Origin: JACMLD01 sp044223995
GTDB lineage: Bacteria; Bacteroidota; Bacteroidia; Chitinophagales; Chitinophagaceae
Direction: 5' to 3'
Assembly: GCA_044223995.1 (NCBI GenBank)
Contig: JBGALE010000001.1
Location: 248,001-312,000 of the forward strand
DNA: 64,000 bases
Shown here: positions 9,516 through 18,035 of the stretch, piece after piece
Layout of the letters: every line of letters starts with the position of its first letter
How positions within the stretch are numbered: position 1 is the first letter of the stretch
Position numbers and translations under genes: made by a program
Notes under the pieces: generated by a model
The model's database searches: none
What the model was told of the DNA's origin: nothing
The model's input: only the letters and a program-made list of their open reading frames with translations

Positions 9516-10133
9516 ATGAATCAACAGCAACAGAGCTTTGAAACATTACAGGATATTAAGAAGATGATGGAGCGGAGCAGTCGCTTTATCAGTTTAAGCG
9601 GCTGGAGCGGGGTAGCAGCGGGTTCCTGTGCACTAATAGGGGCCTGGCTGGCGAACAGGGAAATTGACCGCTATTTTCCCGACAGGGGATATTATAATAA
9701 TGTAGGGCAACTGGAGCGAAACCTGGTCATTATTGCTGTTTCTATATTTACCGGCGCCTTTGTACTGGCATTCCTGTTTACTTATTTCCGCAGCCGGAAA
9801 AGTAATACACCGGTTTGGAGTGCTACCACGAGGCGGTTATTGTTCAGCACATTGCTGCCCATGGTGGCAGGCGGTTTCATTATATTAAGAATGTTGCAGA
9901 TAAATGATTACGCCATGATTGCGCCAACCTGCTTGATCCTTTACGGCATTGGCCTCGTCAATGGCAGCAAATACACATTGGGAGAGGTGCGGTATCTCGG
10001 TTACGGACAAATTATCCTGGGAATTATAAATTTGTGGACGCCCGGGTACGGCCTTTATTGCTGGGCCCTGGGTTTCGGGGTATTGCATATTATTTACGGT
10101 GCTGTTATGTGGTGGAAATATGAACGCAAATGA
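9516..10133 (+). CDS. Integral membrane protein, 205 aa, first gene of the winged-helix island
   Basis: The N-terminal 20 residues are hydrophilic (QQQQSFETLQDIKKMMERSS). They are followed by about five hydrophobic segments, starting with FISLSGWSGVAAGSCALIGAW and ending in a Trp/Tyr-rich segment (YGLYCWALGFGVLHIIYGAVMWW). The basic C-terminus KYERK would be cytosolic. I recall similar proteins next to small winged-helix regulators in Bacteroidetes, but no function is assigned. I chose ATG 9516 because upstream in-frame ATGs would place the palindrome at 9490-9506 inside the coding region. It probably shares regulation with the gene at 10232, 98 bases downstream. Confidence 0.8.
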   Translation: MNQQQQSFETLQDIKKMMERSSRFISLSGWSGVAAGSCALIGAWLANREIDRYFPDRGYYNNVGQLERNLVIIAVSIFTGAFVLAFLFTYFRSRKSNTPVWSATTRRLLFSTLLPMVAGGFIILRMLQINDYAMIAPTCLILYGIGLVNGSKYTLGEVRYLGYGQIILGIINLWTPGYGLYCWALGFGVLHIIYGAVMWWKYERK

Positions 10134-10231
10134 AGCATGAAGCAGGTGATGACGATGGCGAATGAAACGGATATGGATGGTTGCAATTTCTTTGAAATAG
10201 TAAACAATATTTATTTTTCTCTGGAAAAGGA

Positions 10232-10534
10232 ATGATGAAGAACCCGATAGAAAATCTCAATAAAGTTTTTGACAGCCGTATCCGTCTGGGCATCATGAGT
10301 GCTTTGATGGTAAATGCGGAAGTAAATTTTAATGAGCTGAAAGAACTGATCGACGTAACCGACGGAAACCTTGCATCACATTTAAAAACACTGGAAGAAA
10401 ATGGATTTCTCAAAGTACAGAAGGGATTTATCGGCCGCAAGACCAATACGACCTATTCGGTTACCAAAGCAGGGGAAAAAGCATTCAAGCAACACCTTGA
10501 CGGATTGGAGCAAATGATTAAATCGATATCATAA
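10232..10534 (+). CDS. Small winged-helix transcriptional regulator (HTH_34/ArsR-MarR-like)
   Basis: 100-aa one-domain DNA-binding protein. The helix-turn-helix lies in VNFNELKELIDVTDGNLASHLKTLEENGFL (about residues 32-61), and the wing in KVQKGFIGRKTNTTYSVT. The C-terminal helix (AGEKAFKQHLDGLEQMI) is typical for dimerisation. There is no ligand or metal domain and no cysteine, so the signal is not visible. It sits between two perfect copies of ACTTTG-N5-CAAAGT, and a degenerate copy sharing the ten bases CTTTGAAATA lies at 10190-10199, 32 bases before its start. It likely regulates the flanking membrane genes and perhaps itself. A second ATG (10235) could be the true start. Confidence 0.88.
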   Translation: MMKNPIENLNKVFDSRIRLGIMSALMVNAEVNFNELKELIDVTDGNLASHLKTLEENGFLKVQKGFIGRKTNTTYSVTKAGEKAFKQHLDGLEQMIKSIS

Positions 10535-10549
10535 TTTTTTTGTACCTAC

Positions 10550-10566
10550 ACTTTGAAATACAAAGT
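10550..10566 (+). promoter_or_regulatory. Operator-like palindrome ACTTTG-N5-CAAAGT, copy 2
   Basis: Second perfect copy of the inverted repeat (spacer AAATA), between the stop of the winged-helix gene and the ATG at 10584, 17 bases before that start. Its position suggests a second regulated promoter for the four-gene run 10584-13314. Confidence 0.6.
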
Positions 10567-10583
10567 ACTTTTAAAATAAAAAT

Positions 10584-11102
10584 ATGTACCAGTTTATTAT
10601 CCGGTTTCGCAGCAAATTACTCGTAGTGCTCACACACCATCTCGCACTGCCTGTTCTTAAATTAATCCGGAAACCTTCTGTTTTTCCCTATACACGGAAA
10701 GATCTGCAATCATTCCCCGAAGGCACACTGGGAAGGGATCTTGTAAGGCTGCTGGATGTGAACCAATTTGAATTGCTGACACACTATGCCAAGCACGATA
10801 TGAAGCATATACTACTTGATTACCCCACTACCGATAAGGGAGAAGTATCCCTGCAGGCATTTATGCTGGGCAATGGTCATGTTTCTTTCCCGGTACTGAG
10901 TACGCTGTTATTTGGTTTTTTCACCATGCCTGAATACTGGCCTGCCTTTAAAGCCGCGTACAGGAGAGGAAAACAATCTCCCCCCATCAGTCACCTTGAT
11001 TGGTTTGGGATTGTAACCATTCCTACGGCAACCATCAAATCGGGTATTTTTTCTCCGGCCACCTCTATACAACCTGGTAAAACCTCTTACGATGAAAAAT
11101 AA
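10584..11102 (+). CDS. Coq4-like protein
   Basis: 172-aa protein with the metal-binding signature of the Coq4 family, HDxxH-x11-E, intact as His71, Asp72, His75 and Glu87 (HDMKHILLDYP...GE). In mitochondria and some proteobacteria Coq4 belongs to ubiquinone biosynthesis. Bacteroidetes normally make menaquinone, so its job here is probably different and remains open. The N-terminus (LLVVLTHHLALPVLKLI) is amphipathic and could associate with the membrane. The 3' end overlaps the next gene by 11 bases, which suggests coupled translation with the DUF4173-type protein. Expression is probably under the palindrome at 10550-10566. Confidence 0.8.
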   Translation: MYQFIIRFRSKLLVVLTHHLALPVLKLIRKPSVFPYTRKDLQSFPEGTLGRDLVRLLDVNQFELLTHYAKHDMKHILLDYPTTDKGEVSLQAFMLGNGHVSFPVLSTLLFGFFTMPEYWPAFKAAYRRGKQSPPISHLDWFGIVTIPTATIKSGIFSPATSIQPGKTSYDEK

Positions 11103-12675
11103 TAAAATGGGTATCACCATCATTTTGATGGGTGCATTGTTATTCAATCTTGTTTTCTGGCAGGAAGAATTTGCGATCAACAGTTTGCTGTTTGATGTCT
11201 TTATTACCGGCAGCCTTTTCTTCCTGTATCCAGCGGCAAGGCACAACCGAACTGTAAAATATTTGCTGGCTGCCCATATCATCTGCATAGCTGCCGTGAT
11301 CATCAACAATACATTGGTTAGTAAATTAGCCATGGGTTGTACTTTGCTGCTGATTTTTGCATTTGCAGAATATGCACATCGTTCAGCGCTTTTTGCCGGA
11401 GGATCTATTTTGCTCAACTTTACATTATTTGTCGCCGGCTTTTCTTCTATGCTGCGCAGGCCACGCACAGCCGGGAAGAAAAAATGGAAGATTGGACAGA
11501 TTATTCGTTTTGCCATATTTCCCCTGCTGATTGTAGCCGTATTTTTCATCATCTACAATTTTGCCAATAATATATTTTCCGGCCTGGTGCAAAAAATTGG
11601 CGCGCAACTGCAATACTTTTTCACCCGGTTTTTTGAGTTGATTTCCATTGAACGCTTTTTGTTCCTGCTGGCAGGTTTTTATATAACGGGTTCTTTGCTG
11701 GTGCGGGCTAAAACCAATTGCCTGGAAAAAAAGGAAGCTGATTATACTGACAATCTCCTGCGCGAAAGAAAAGATCGGATGGGAACCAGCAGTAGTATGA
11801 TATATGATATTGCCTCCATTGTCATGGGACGGCTGGCAAAAGGGATCATGGCATTGAAAAATGAGTATACAGTCGGCCTTATCAGCCTTGGCCTTTTAAA
11901 CCTTCTCTTATTAATCATTAATGTTATCGATATTAACTATCTCTGGTTCAATTTCACCTACACACCAGACATTAACCTCACTACAATGATTCATGAGGGC
12001 ACCGAGTTGCTGATCCTGTCGCTGGTGCTTGCTATGATTGTGTTGCTGTTTTTTTTCCGGGGCAACCTGAATTTTTACCAAAAAAACAAATGGCTGAAAA
12101 TGGGTGCTTATGCATGGCTGGTTCAAAATGGAATACTGGTGATATCTGTTTTGATACGTGATTATTATTATATCGAGCTGATGGGCCTTGCGTACAAACG
12201 CATTGGTGTACTCGCGTTTCTTATACTAACATTGGTTGGCCTGGTAACAGTGCTGATAAAAATTACCTGGAAGAAAACTTCCTATTACCTCCTTCGTGTC
12301 AATGCATGGGCTCTGGTGGCATTGTTTGTAGTGGGCACCACGATTAACTGGGATGTATTTATTGCCAAATATAATATTAGTCACAGCGACAAGATTCCAC
12401 TAGATATTCCTTTCCTGCTCACATTATCCGACAGAACATTACCAGTGCTTGATCAGCACCTTGACCTGTTAAAAAAGCGGGAGGCCGAATTGAATAAACA
12501 GGGGATACGCCTTGGTAACTGCAACGATTGCGGTATGGAAATGATATTAAAAGACTGGAAAAATCACTACCTGGAAAATCAACAGCGCCACACCTGGCTA
12601 TCCTGGAATTATGCCGACGCGGCTACCATACGATATTTTGAAACCGGGCGCATAAAACTGGCAGAAAAGAAATAA
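11092..12675 (+). CDS. Polytopic membrane protein, DUF4153/DUF4173 type
   Basis: 527-aa inner-membrane protein with roughly twelve or thirteen hydrophobic segments spread over residues 5-430. A soluble C-terminal tail carries CNDCGMEMILKDWKNHYLENQ and ends in an aromatic, charged segment (WLSWNYADAATIRYF). The long central loop after residue 200 is basic and probably cytosolic. The pattern matches the DUF4153/DUF4173 group, which has no established function. It overlaps the Coq4-like gene by 11 bases and is followed after eight bases by another membrane protein, so the run behaves as one transcript. Confidence 0.78.
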   Translation: MKNNKMGITIILMGALLFNLVFWQEEFAINSLLFDVFITGSLFFLYPAARHNRTVKYLLAAHIICIAAVIINNTLVSKLAMGCTLLLIFAFAEYAHRSALFAGGSILLNFTLFVAGFSSMLRRPRTAGKKKWKIGQIIRFAIFPLLIVAVFFIIYNFANNIFSGLVQKIGAQLQYFFTRFFELISIERFLFLLAGFYITGSLLVRAKTNCLEKKEADYTDNLLRERKDRMGTSSSMIYDIASIVMGRLAKGIMALKNEYTVGLISLGLLNLLLLIINVIDINYLWFNFTYTPDINLTTMIHEGTELLILSLVLAMIVLLFFFRGNLNFYQKNKWLKMGAYAWLVQNGILVISVLIRDYYYIELMGLAYKRIGVLAFLILTLVGLVTVLIKITWKKTSYYLLRVNAWALVALFVVGTTINWDVFIAKYNISHSDKIPLDIPFLLTLSDRTLPVLDQHLDLLKKREAELNKQGIRLGNCNDCGMEMILKDWKNHYLENQQRHTWLSWNYADAATIRYFETGRIKLAEKK

Positions 12676-12683
12676 CAGGGGCC

Positions 12684-13106
12684 ATGTACAAAAACGCAGC
12701 ATTAATATGGATACGGACAATATTGCTGAATGCAGTATTTGTTGCCATTGGAACGGTAAACTTTTCCGGGGCGCTTATGTTTTTTGTATTACCTATTGTT
12801 TTCGGTATTGGTTGTTTTGTTACCTGGCCACTCATATTTCCCGTCGCCTGGCTGGTAAAAAAATATGTGTACCTGCCTTACGAGGCCATGGATAAGTTTT
12901 ACTGGCTATTGTTCATGGTTACTTTACTCGGCCTGTTATCAATGCTGCTGTTATATTTTTTACTGGACATACCTTTTGGAAGGATGGACAATGATGCAGT
13001 ATTGCTGCTGGTGAGTGTGGGATTGTCTTCCATGTTGGGTGTTGTTTTTACAAAATCTTCCTTAACCCGTTTAAATACTTTTTATCATGAAAAATTTATG
13101 GTTTAA
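12684..13106 (+). CDS. Hypothetical membrane protein, 140 aa
   Basis: Four hydrophobic segments (about residues 5-27, 30-52, 66-93 and 105-125) with short loops. The loop KKYVYLPYEAMDKFYW between helices two and three is the only longer polar stretch. No family recognised. It starts eight bases after the DUF4173-type gene and overlaps the next small gene by 20 bases. Confidence 0.7.
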   Translation: MYKNAALIWIRTILLNAVFVAIGTVNFSGALMFFVLPIVFGIGCFVTWPLIFPVAWLVKKYVYLPYEAMDKFYWLLFMVTLLGLLSMLLLYFLLDIPFGRMDNDAVLLLVSVGLSSMLGVVFTKSSLTRLNTFYHEKFMV

Positions 13107-13314
13107 ACAATTGGGATGGACATACCTGCCTGTTCACCCGCTGGGATGGCTGGTATCAATCGCTGCTGTTGTATTCCTGGTACCTGTATTTACAGCTATC
13201 ACCAGGAATGGTCATTCAGTGTCGGACAACTTGTATCAAATGTTTGTATATACTACCTGCACTGCATTTTGGTGGAAATGGATTGCAGGTAAAACATCAG
13301 AAAAAAATAATTAA
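13087..13314 (+). CDS. Small hypothetical membrane protein, 75 aa
   Basis: Contains an aromatic N-terminus (LWFKQLGWTYLPVHPLGW), one clear transmembrane segment (LVSIAAVVFLVPVFTAI) and a second weaker one (MFVYTTCTAFWWKWIAG), then a polar tail. The 20-base overlap with the preceding gene and the shared direction support it being real and co-translated. A frame-shifted alternative at 13169-13396 runs into the palindromic repeat and has poor composition. Function unknown; last gene of the winged-helix island. Confidence 0.68.
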   Translation: MKNLWFKQLGWTYLPVHPLGWLVSIAAVVFLVPVFTAITRNGHSVSDNLYQMFVYTTCTAFWWKWIAGKTSEKNN

Positions 13315-13327
13315 CCGAATACCCAAG

Positions 13328-13386
13328 CTCACCTTGTTGATATATTGGAGAAACCTCCTCCCTTTCCAGGGAGGAGGTAAGGTGAG
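13328..13386. repeat. Nested palindromic element (REP-like)
   Basis: An inner hairpin has a 10-bp perfect stem (arms 13354-13363 and 13368-13377, loop TTCC) made of CCTCCTCCCT and its complement. An outer inverted repeat, CTCACCTT at 13328-13335 and AAGGTGAG at 13379-13386, encloses it with an internal 18-base spacer. There is no T-run, so it is not a normal terminator. I recall similar CCTCCCTTTCCAGGGAGG-type elements scattered in Bacteroidetes intergenic regions. It lies between the stop at 13314 and dgkA. Confidence 0.65.
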
Positions 13387-13403
13387 TCTACAATAAGAAA
13401 ATT

Positions 13404-13772
13404 ATGGAAGCAACTAAATTTTCATGGAGACAGCGTGCGAAAAGTTTTCAGTTTGCGTGGGAAGGTATAGTGGCGTTTTTCAAGTCGCAACACAATGCAT
13501 GGCTGCATGCTGGTGCTACTGTTTCAGTATTACTACTGGGCATCTGGAAACAGTTATCGGTCACTGAATGGATTTTCATTGTAGCCATGATTGGACTGGT
13601 ATGGACGGCCGAATTGTTTAACACTGCTATAGAAGCGCTTTGCGATATGGTGCATCCGGGAAGGCACCCGCAGGTGAAATTAATAAAAGATGTGTCGGCT
13701 GCAGCCGTGCTGGTAGTGGCCATTGCTGCGTTGATTATTGGTTGTATCATCTTTATTCCAAAATTTATATGA
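13404..13772 (+). CDS. dgkA: Diacylglycerol kinase family protein (DgkA/undecaprenol kinase type)
   Basis: 122-aa inner-membrane kinase with three transmembrane helices. The catalytic signature AELFNTAIEALCDMV is at about residues 70-84, and KDVSAAAVLVVAIAAL follows. In Gram-negative bacteria the enzyme phosphorylates diacylglycerol; relatives in other phyla prefer undecaprenol, and the sequence does not decide which. The four-base ATGA overlap with the DUF1361 gene downstream implies coupling. It follows the palindromic element at 13328-13386. Confidence 0.92.
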   Translation: MEATKFSWRQRAKSFQFAWEGIVAFFKSQHNAWLHAGATVSVLLLGIWKQLSVTEWIFIVAMIGLVWTAELFNTAIEALCDMVHPGRHPQVKLIKDVSAAAVLVVAIAALIIGCIIFIPKFI

Positions 13773-14458
13773 ATCAGTTCATAAGATTATCATCGAAACG
13801 TATCAATGGGTATTTGCCCAAACTGGAAATTCACCGTTTGCTGATGACCTCAGTTGGATTTGGCCTTCTGTTACTCATGGCAAGGATAGTCTATACCGGT
13901 AAACTTACCTTTGCATTCCTGGTATGGAATTTATTCCTTGCCTTCCTGCCCTATTTATTATCTTATCAACTTACGTTGCGACCCGGGTGGATTGAAAACA
14001 AATGGAAATTTGCGCTGGCATTTACTGTATGGCTGCTTTTCATTCCCAATTCATTTTATATACTCACCGATCTTTTTCATTTGTACGACAGTCATGCTGT
14101 CCCGCGGTGGTTTGACCTGCTGCTGATTATTTCCTATGCATGGAATGCGTTGATGATGGGCATTATGTCTGTGCGGCATATGGAAAAAATACTAGGCGCC
14201 CTGTGGCTATACCGCTTTGAAACGTTTTTTGTATTCCCGGTTATGTGGCTCAATGCGCTGGGTGTTTATATCGGGCGTTACCTGCGGTTCAATAGTTGGG
14301 ATGTTATCAGCAATCCCTTTCAGTTAGTCACTGATATTGCGGGTATATTGCTCCACCCGTTTGATTATGTTAATGCCTGGAGCATGATTATGAGTTTTAC
14401 TTTTTTTCTCAGCATCTTCTATATGACCATAAAAAGAATGAGCAGGGCGGTTTGGTAG
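13769..14458 (+). CDS. DUF1361 family membrane protein
   Basis: 229-aa protein with about seven membrane helices and the DUF1361 hallmark WLLFIPNSFYILTDLFHL (about residues 91-108), followed by VPRWFDLLLIISYAWNALMMG. The family is widespread and functionally unassigned. I start it at ATG 13769, which overlaps the dgkA stop in an ATGA arrangement; the frame is open further upstream but only in the shadow of dgkA. Its 3' end converges with the TolB-like gene 46 bases away, with no clear terminator between them. Confidence 0.88.
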   Translation: MNQFIRLSSKRINGYLPKLEIHRLLMTSVGFGLLLLMARIVYTGKLTFAFLVWNLFLAFLPYLLSYQLTLRPGWIENKWKFALAFTVWLLFIPNSFYILTDLFHLYDSHAVPRWFDLLLIISYAWNALMMGIMSVRHMEKILGALWLYRFETFFVFPVMWLNALGVYIGRYLRFNSWDVISNPFQLVTDIAGILLHPFDYVNAWSMIMSFTFFLSIFYMTIKRMSRAVW

Positions 14459-14504
14459 CCACTGCTCATAATATGTTTAATGATATCGTTCCTGGGATGG
14501 TTGT

Positions 14505-17500
14505 TTAGAAATCAACCCCCATACCAAAATATAAAATTGGTTTTCCCTTGAAGAACCGGTCCATGGGCCAACCGGCATCCAGTTTAAGGAAATAACCCAG
14601 CAGGGTACTTCTTACACCGAATCCATAGCCCCCCACAAACGGTCCGATACCACCGGCTTTTATTCTCACCGAAACAGGTCCACCGTCCTGGTATACTACC
14701 TGAGGTCTTTCAATTTTGCTATAAGCACCATTCCAGGCACTGCCCAGGTCGATAAACTGTGTTATCTGGAAGTTGCGCAGGAAAGCATTGTTGATGGGTT
14801 TATTAAAGAAGGTGGCGAACACCGGTAAACGAAACTCACTGTTAATGACAAGCGCGTTATTACCGTTCGCTACGTTTTGATTAAAGCCACGCATATTTAC
14901 CGCCAATGTTTGATAAGCATAAGCAGGATCCTGTGGTGTGTTGCCTGAATTGGCTTTTGGAATCAGCCAGCCATCAGAACCGCCCAGGTAATATAAAATT
15001 TTCTGATCCCCCCAGCTAAAGTCGGCGCCCACGCGGGCTGCCCAGATAAAATTGCGGTAGATAGGATAGTAATAGCGGCCATCAAATCCAAAATTGAAAT
15101 TGTTTTTACCAGCCTGCGACTGGTTCTTGTTTATTTGTGAATTGTATTCTGCATAAAACTTATACCGCATACCCTTGAATACATTGGTGGCTGGTGCGAT
15201 GGTATTGTCATATACATATTCCAGGTGTGTCAGCAGGAATGACTGTTTAATATCCGGAGCTTCGAGTGAATTCTGATCCTCACCACGAATAACAGTTTTA
15301 TCTGTACGTACACCGGCAGAAAAACGAATACTTCTCACTTTATCAAACGGATATTTCATGATACCCTGGAAGAGGTTGGTATACGATTTAGCGCCATAGT
15401 TAATACCGCCGTTGGTAATGATATTACCAACCTGTGTTTGCCTGTAATACAGCGCCGATAAATCCACTCTTTTTTTGAGGTAATCAAACCTGGCATACCA
15501 TTCACCACCTGCATCAAACAGCGAATTGTTTCCCACCTGGAACTGCGTTCCAGTTGGGTATATTACCGAGCTCGACCCTGCGGTATTAATTAATGGTAAC
15601 CTGATAGCACCGGTAAACCGCAGGTCTTCCATCACATCAAACACTGTTGCCTTCAACAAACCATTAAAACCCCCTGTGCTGTTCAGCACTATGGGCAATG
15701 CGCCGGTATACGGCTGGTAACGGTTTATTAAAACATCATTATTGAAACCGGAAGAAACATTGTCTATAAAAAACTTTAGCTTGTAATCGTAATGTTTTGC
15801 CTTGCGTAAAATGGAAGGTGGTGCTTTTTCTTCTTCCTCTTTGGTAACTACTGGTTTCTTTGCCGTAGAATCTTTCTTTTCATTTTCAAATTCTGTTTCA
15901 AAAATATCTTTCTTCCTGCTGGCAGTATCTTCTGCAGGCCGGGTATATTTTGAAGAGGCGGCTGCAGCTATGCGTGCAGCTTCAATTGTTTTTCTCCTGA
16001 AGTCTGTTGGGCGCGGGTTAATACTTCTTTTCTTCAGTGTGCTTTCATCTACTTTTAATTTATAGAGAAATAGCAGATCACCTTCCTGTCTTACTTCGCT
16101 CACCAGCCCATTATCACCGGCTATTTTGGTTTCCTTTAAAGTGCTTTGGTAATTGGTTAAAGGAAATACATAAGCCGAATCGTTGGTAATGGAAAAAGTA
16201 AATATTGAATCCGGTTCACTTTTTTTGTTGATGCGAAGGGTGGAATCCAGTTCCTTTAGATCAGGGTTGTGCAAGATATCGTCTCCAATTTTATATACCG
16301 TGTCAATACCCGCCCTTTCAGTAGTAAAAAAACCAGCCCAGCGGTTACCGATACCACTTTCGTCGCTCACATAGGTGAAGTGCGCATTGTTATATTGCGT
16401 TGGATAGCGTGCATTACCATATTTCAGTCTTGTCAGTTGAGATATTTGTTTAAATTCACTTTTATTCCAGTTGTCAACCAGGAAAACATTGTAATGATTG
16501 TCGGAAGGTAAAATGGAATCACCCGTTTTTGCAGAAGCATTTGGCCGGTTTGATGAGTAGATGATACCGCTTTTATTAGGGAATGCTACAAAAGTGGCAT
16601 CCAGGTCATCATACACATCATTGGTAATTTGTTCGATGGTTTGTTTATCTATCTTATAGATGTAAATATCGGATTGACCATTTCTCACTGCACTAAACAA
16701 CAAAGTGTTTTTATCCAGCATATATTTCATGTCCTGCACCTGGTCGAAGTCAGGGATGTCCTGTTTTATTTTTTTATACTTTGCAATGAGATCATATACA
16801 AATAATTTTATTTTTCCTTCGTCGCTGTATAATACCGCGAGATTGGTTCCTTTTCCATCCCATGCTATCAGTGGGTAATTGGGATTGATTTCATTTTCAT
16901 TGGAGCGAACACCATTTTTCAGCAATATTTTCCTGTCGATAAAATTATCATAGAGGATAACACAATACTGTCCATGAGAAAATTCGGTGATGGCATAGGT
17001 TTGACTCCTTGGGGCAGGATTGGGGGAATAACGGAAAAATTTGTGGTTGTTATCCACTTCTTCCACTGTTTGAACAGAACCCTTGGGCGCATTTCTTCTG
17101 CCACGGATATCTTTATCGTACCGATCCTGCTCATACGCCATAAAATCTTTCAGCACTTCCTTGAATTTCTTTTTTGCAATGCGATTGGAAGCACTGTTCA
17201 GGTTGCGGTATACCCTGGCTAAGTATAGAAAATAAGTAACGTTTTCTTTTTTGTACCGTTCGGCTACATAATACCAGAATGCATGACCAGCCAGCAATGG
17301 TTTTTCAAATGCCAGTTGGTAAAAGTTTTTGTAATTACCGGACAGCAGGGCAGATTTCAGTTCATCGTCCAGTTCTGTACTCCAGTTTTCGGCAGCATAA
17401 TCAACATAACCATCGGTCAGCCATTTGGGTAAATCAAGCAACGCCTGGTTGGCGGCAAATTCGCCAAGGTCATCACCAAATAAAATATTGTCCAGCAAAA

Positions 17501-17924
17501 TCCTGGCGAGTCCACTACGCACCTGCCTGCGAAGGTTGTTGTGATCGCTGTTGTAATAAACAATCATTTTATTGTTGACCAGTTTGGTAATACCACCGGT
17601 GGTTTGCCAGTCGAGGTTGAGACCGATATTAGACTGTTCCAGGTCATTGAAGCTGTTATAAATGACAATATTGGCGCGGCGCTGCAGGCCATATTCCACA
17701 AAACCTTCAATATCGGGTAACTCCTTTTCGGCCATTTGTGCCACATATTTGGCCAGCGGTTCGCCATTCTGGTAGTAGTATGAATTGAAATTGTCAGTTT
17801 GATAGTATGCCCATTTGAATTTTTTATATTGTACCCTGTTCTTTCCAAATTCAACGGTGCCCAATTGTGCAAAGACCAAACCAGTGCTGATAAGGCTTAT
17901 AGTAAGCAATACTAATTTCTTCAT
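14505..17924 (-). CDS. TolB-like beta-propeller protein with degenerate peptidase-MA-like domain and C-terminal outer-membrane barrel
   Basis: 1139-aa exported protein with a signal peptide at residues 1-19 (MKKLVLLTISL...VFAQ). Residues about 20-270 resemble the peptidase-MA/gluzincin fold, with DLPKWLTDGYVDYAAENW in place of the usual PxWLxEG. The expected HExxH is not present (RRQVRSGLARILL stands at that position), so the domain looks catalytically dead. Residues about 290-640 carry WD40-like/TolB repeats (QSDIYIYKI, SGIIYSSNRPN). The last 400 or so residues are beta-rich with aromatic ends (LKLDAGWPMD, ILYFGMGVDF), consistent with an outer-membrane barrel. I start at ATG 17924; an in-frame ATG at 17975 would put 17 polar residues before the signal peptide. 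Role unknown. Confidence 0.8.
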   Translation of the reverse strand: MKKLVLLTISLISTGLVFAQLGTVEFGKNRVQYKKFKWAYYQTDNFNSYYYQNGEPLAKYVAQMAEKELPDIEGFVEYGLQRRANIVIYNSFNDLEQSNIGLNLDWQTTGGITKLVNNKMIVYYNSDHNNLRRQVRSGLARILLDNILFGDDLGEFAANQALLDLPKWLTDGYVDYAAENWSTELDDELKSALLSGNYKNFYQLAFEKPLLAGHAFWYYVAERYKKENVTYFLYLARVYRNLNSASNRIAKKKFKEVLKDFMAYEQDRYDKDIRGRRNAPKGSVQTVEEVDNNHKFFRYSPNPAPRSQTYAITEFSHGQYCVILYDNFIDRKILLKNGVRSNENEINPNYPLIAWDGKGTNLAVLYSDEGKIKLFVYDLIAKYKKIKQDIPDFDQVQDMKYMLDKNTLLFSAVRNGQSDIYIYKIDKQTIEQITNDVYDDLDATFVAFPNKSGIIYSSNRPNASAKTGDSILPSDNHYNVFLVDNWNKSEFKQISQLTRLKYGNARYPTQYNNAHFTYVSDESGIGNRWAGFFTTERAGIDTVYKIGDDILHNPDLKELDSTLRINKKSEPDSIFTFSITNDSAYVFPLTNYQSTLKETKIAGDNGLVSEVRQEGDLLFLYKLKVDESTLKKRSINPRPTDFRRKTIEAARIAAAASSKYTRPAEDTASRKKDIFETEFENEKKDSTAKKPVVTKEEEEKAPPSILRKAKHYDYKLKFFIDNVSSGFNNDVLINRYQPYTGALPIVLNSTGGFNGLLKATVFDVMEDLRFTGAIRLPLINTAGSSSVIYPTGTQFQVGNNSLFDAGGEWYARFDYLKKRVDLSALYYRQTQVGNIITNGGINYGAKSYTNLFQGIMKYPFDKVRSIRFSAGVRTDKTVIRGEDQNSLEAPDIKQSFLLTHLEYVYDNTIAPATNVFKGMRYKFYAEYNSQINKNQSQAGKNNFNFGFDGRYYYPIYRNFIWAARVGADFSWGDQKILYYLGGSDGWLIPKANSGNTPQDPAYAYQTLAVNMRGFNQNVANGNNALVINSEFRLPVFATFFNKPINNAFLRNFQITQFIDLGSAWNGAYSKIERPQVVYQDGGPVSVRIKAGGIGPFVGGYGFGVRSTLLGYFLKLDAGWPMDRFFKGKPILYFGMGVDF

Positions 17925-18035
17925 GGTAAAAAATTGCTGTGTCAAACTATTCTTCTGAAATTGCATACCAGACATTTAGTAATTAAAATTATGCTATTTG
18001 GGTGAAAGAATACACCTGAAAAAAGGGAGCGGATT

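Noticed and set aside
10908..11552. Minus-strand ORF of 214 aa across the Coq4-like and DUF4173 genes
   Set aside because: Antisense to two genes with clear family motifs and an overlapping start/stop; composition is shadow-like.
13169..13396. Frame-shifted small ORF over the palindromic repeat
   Set aside because: Runs into the repeat and has poor composition; the overlapping frame at 13087-13314 is better supported.
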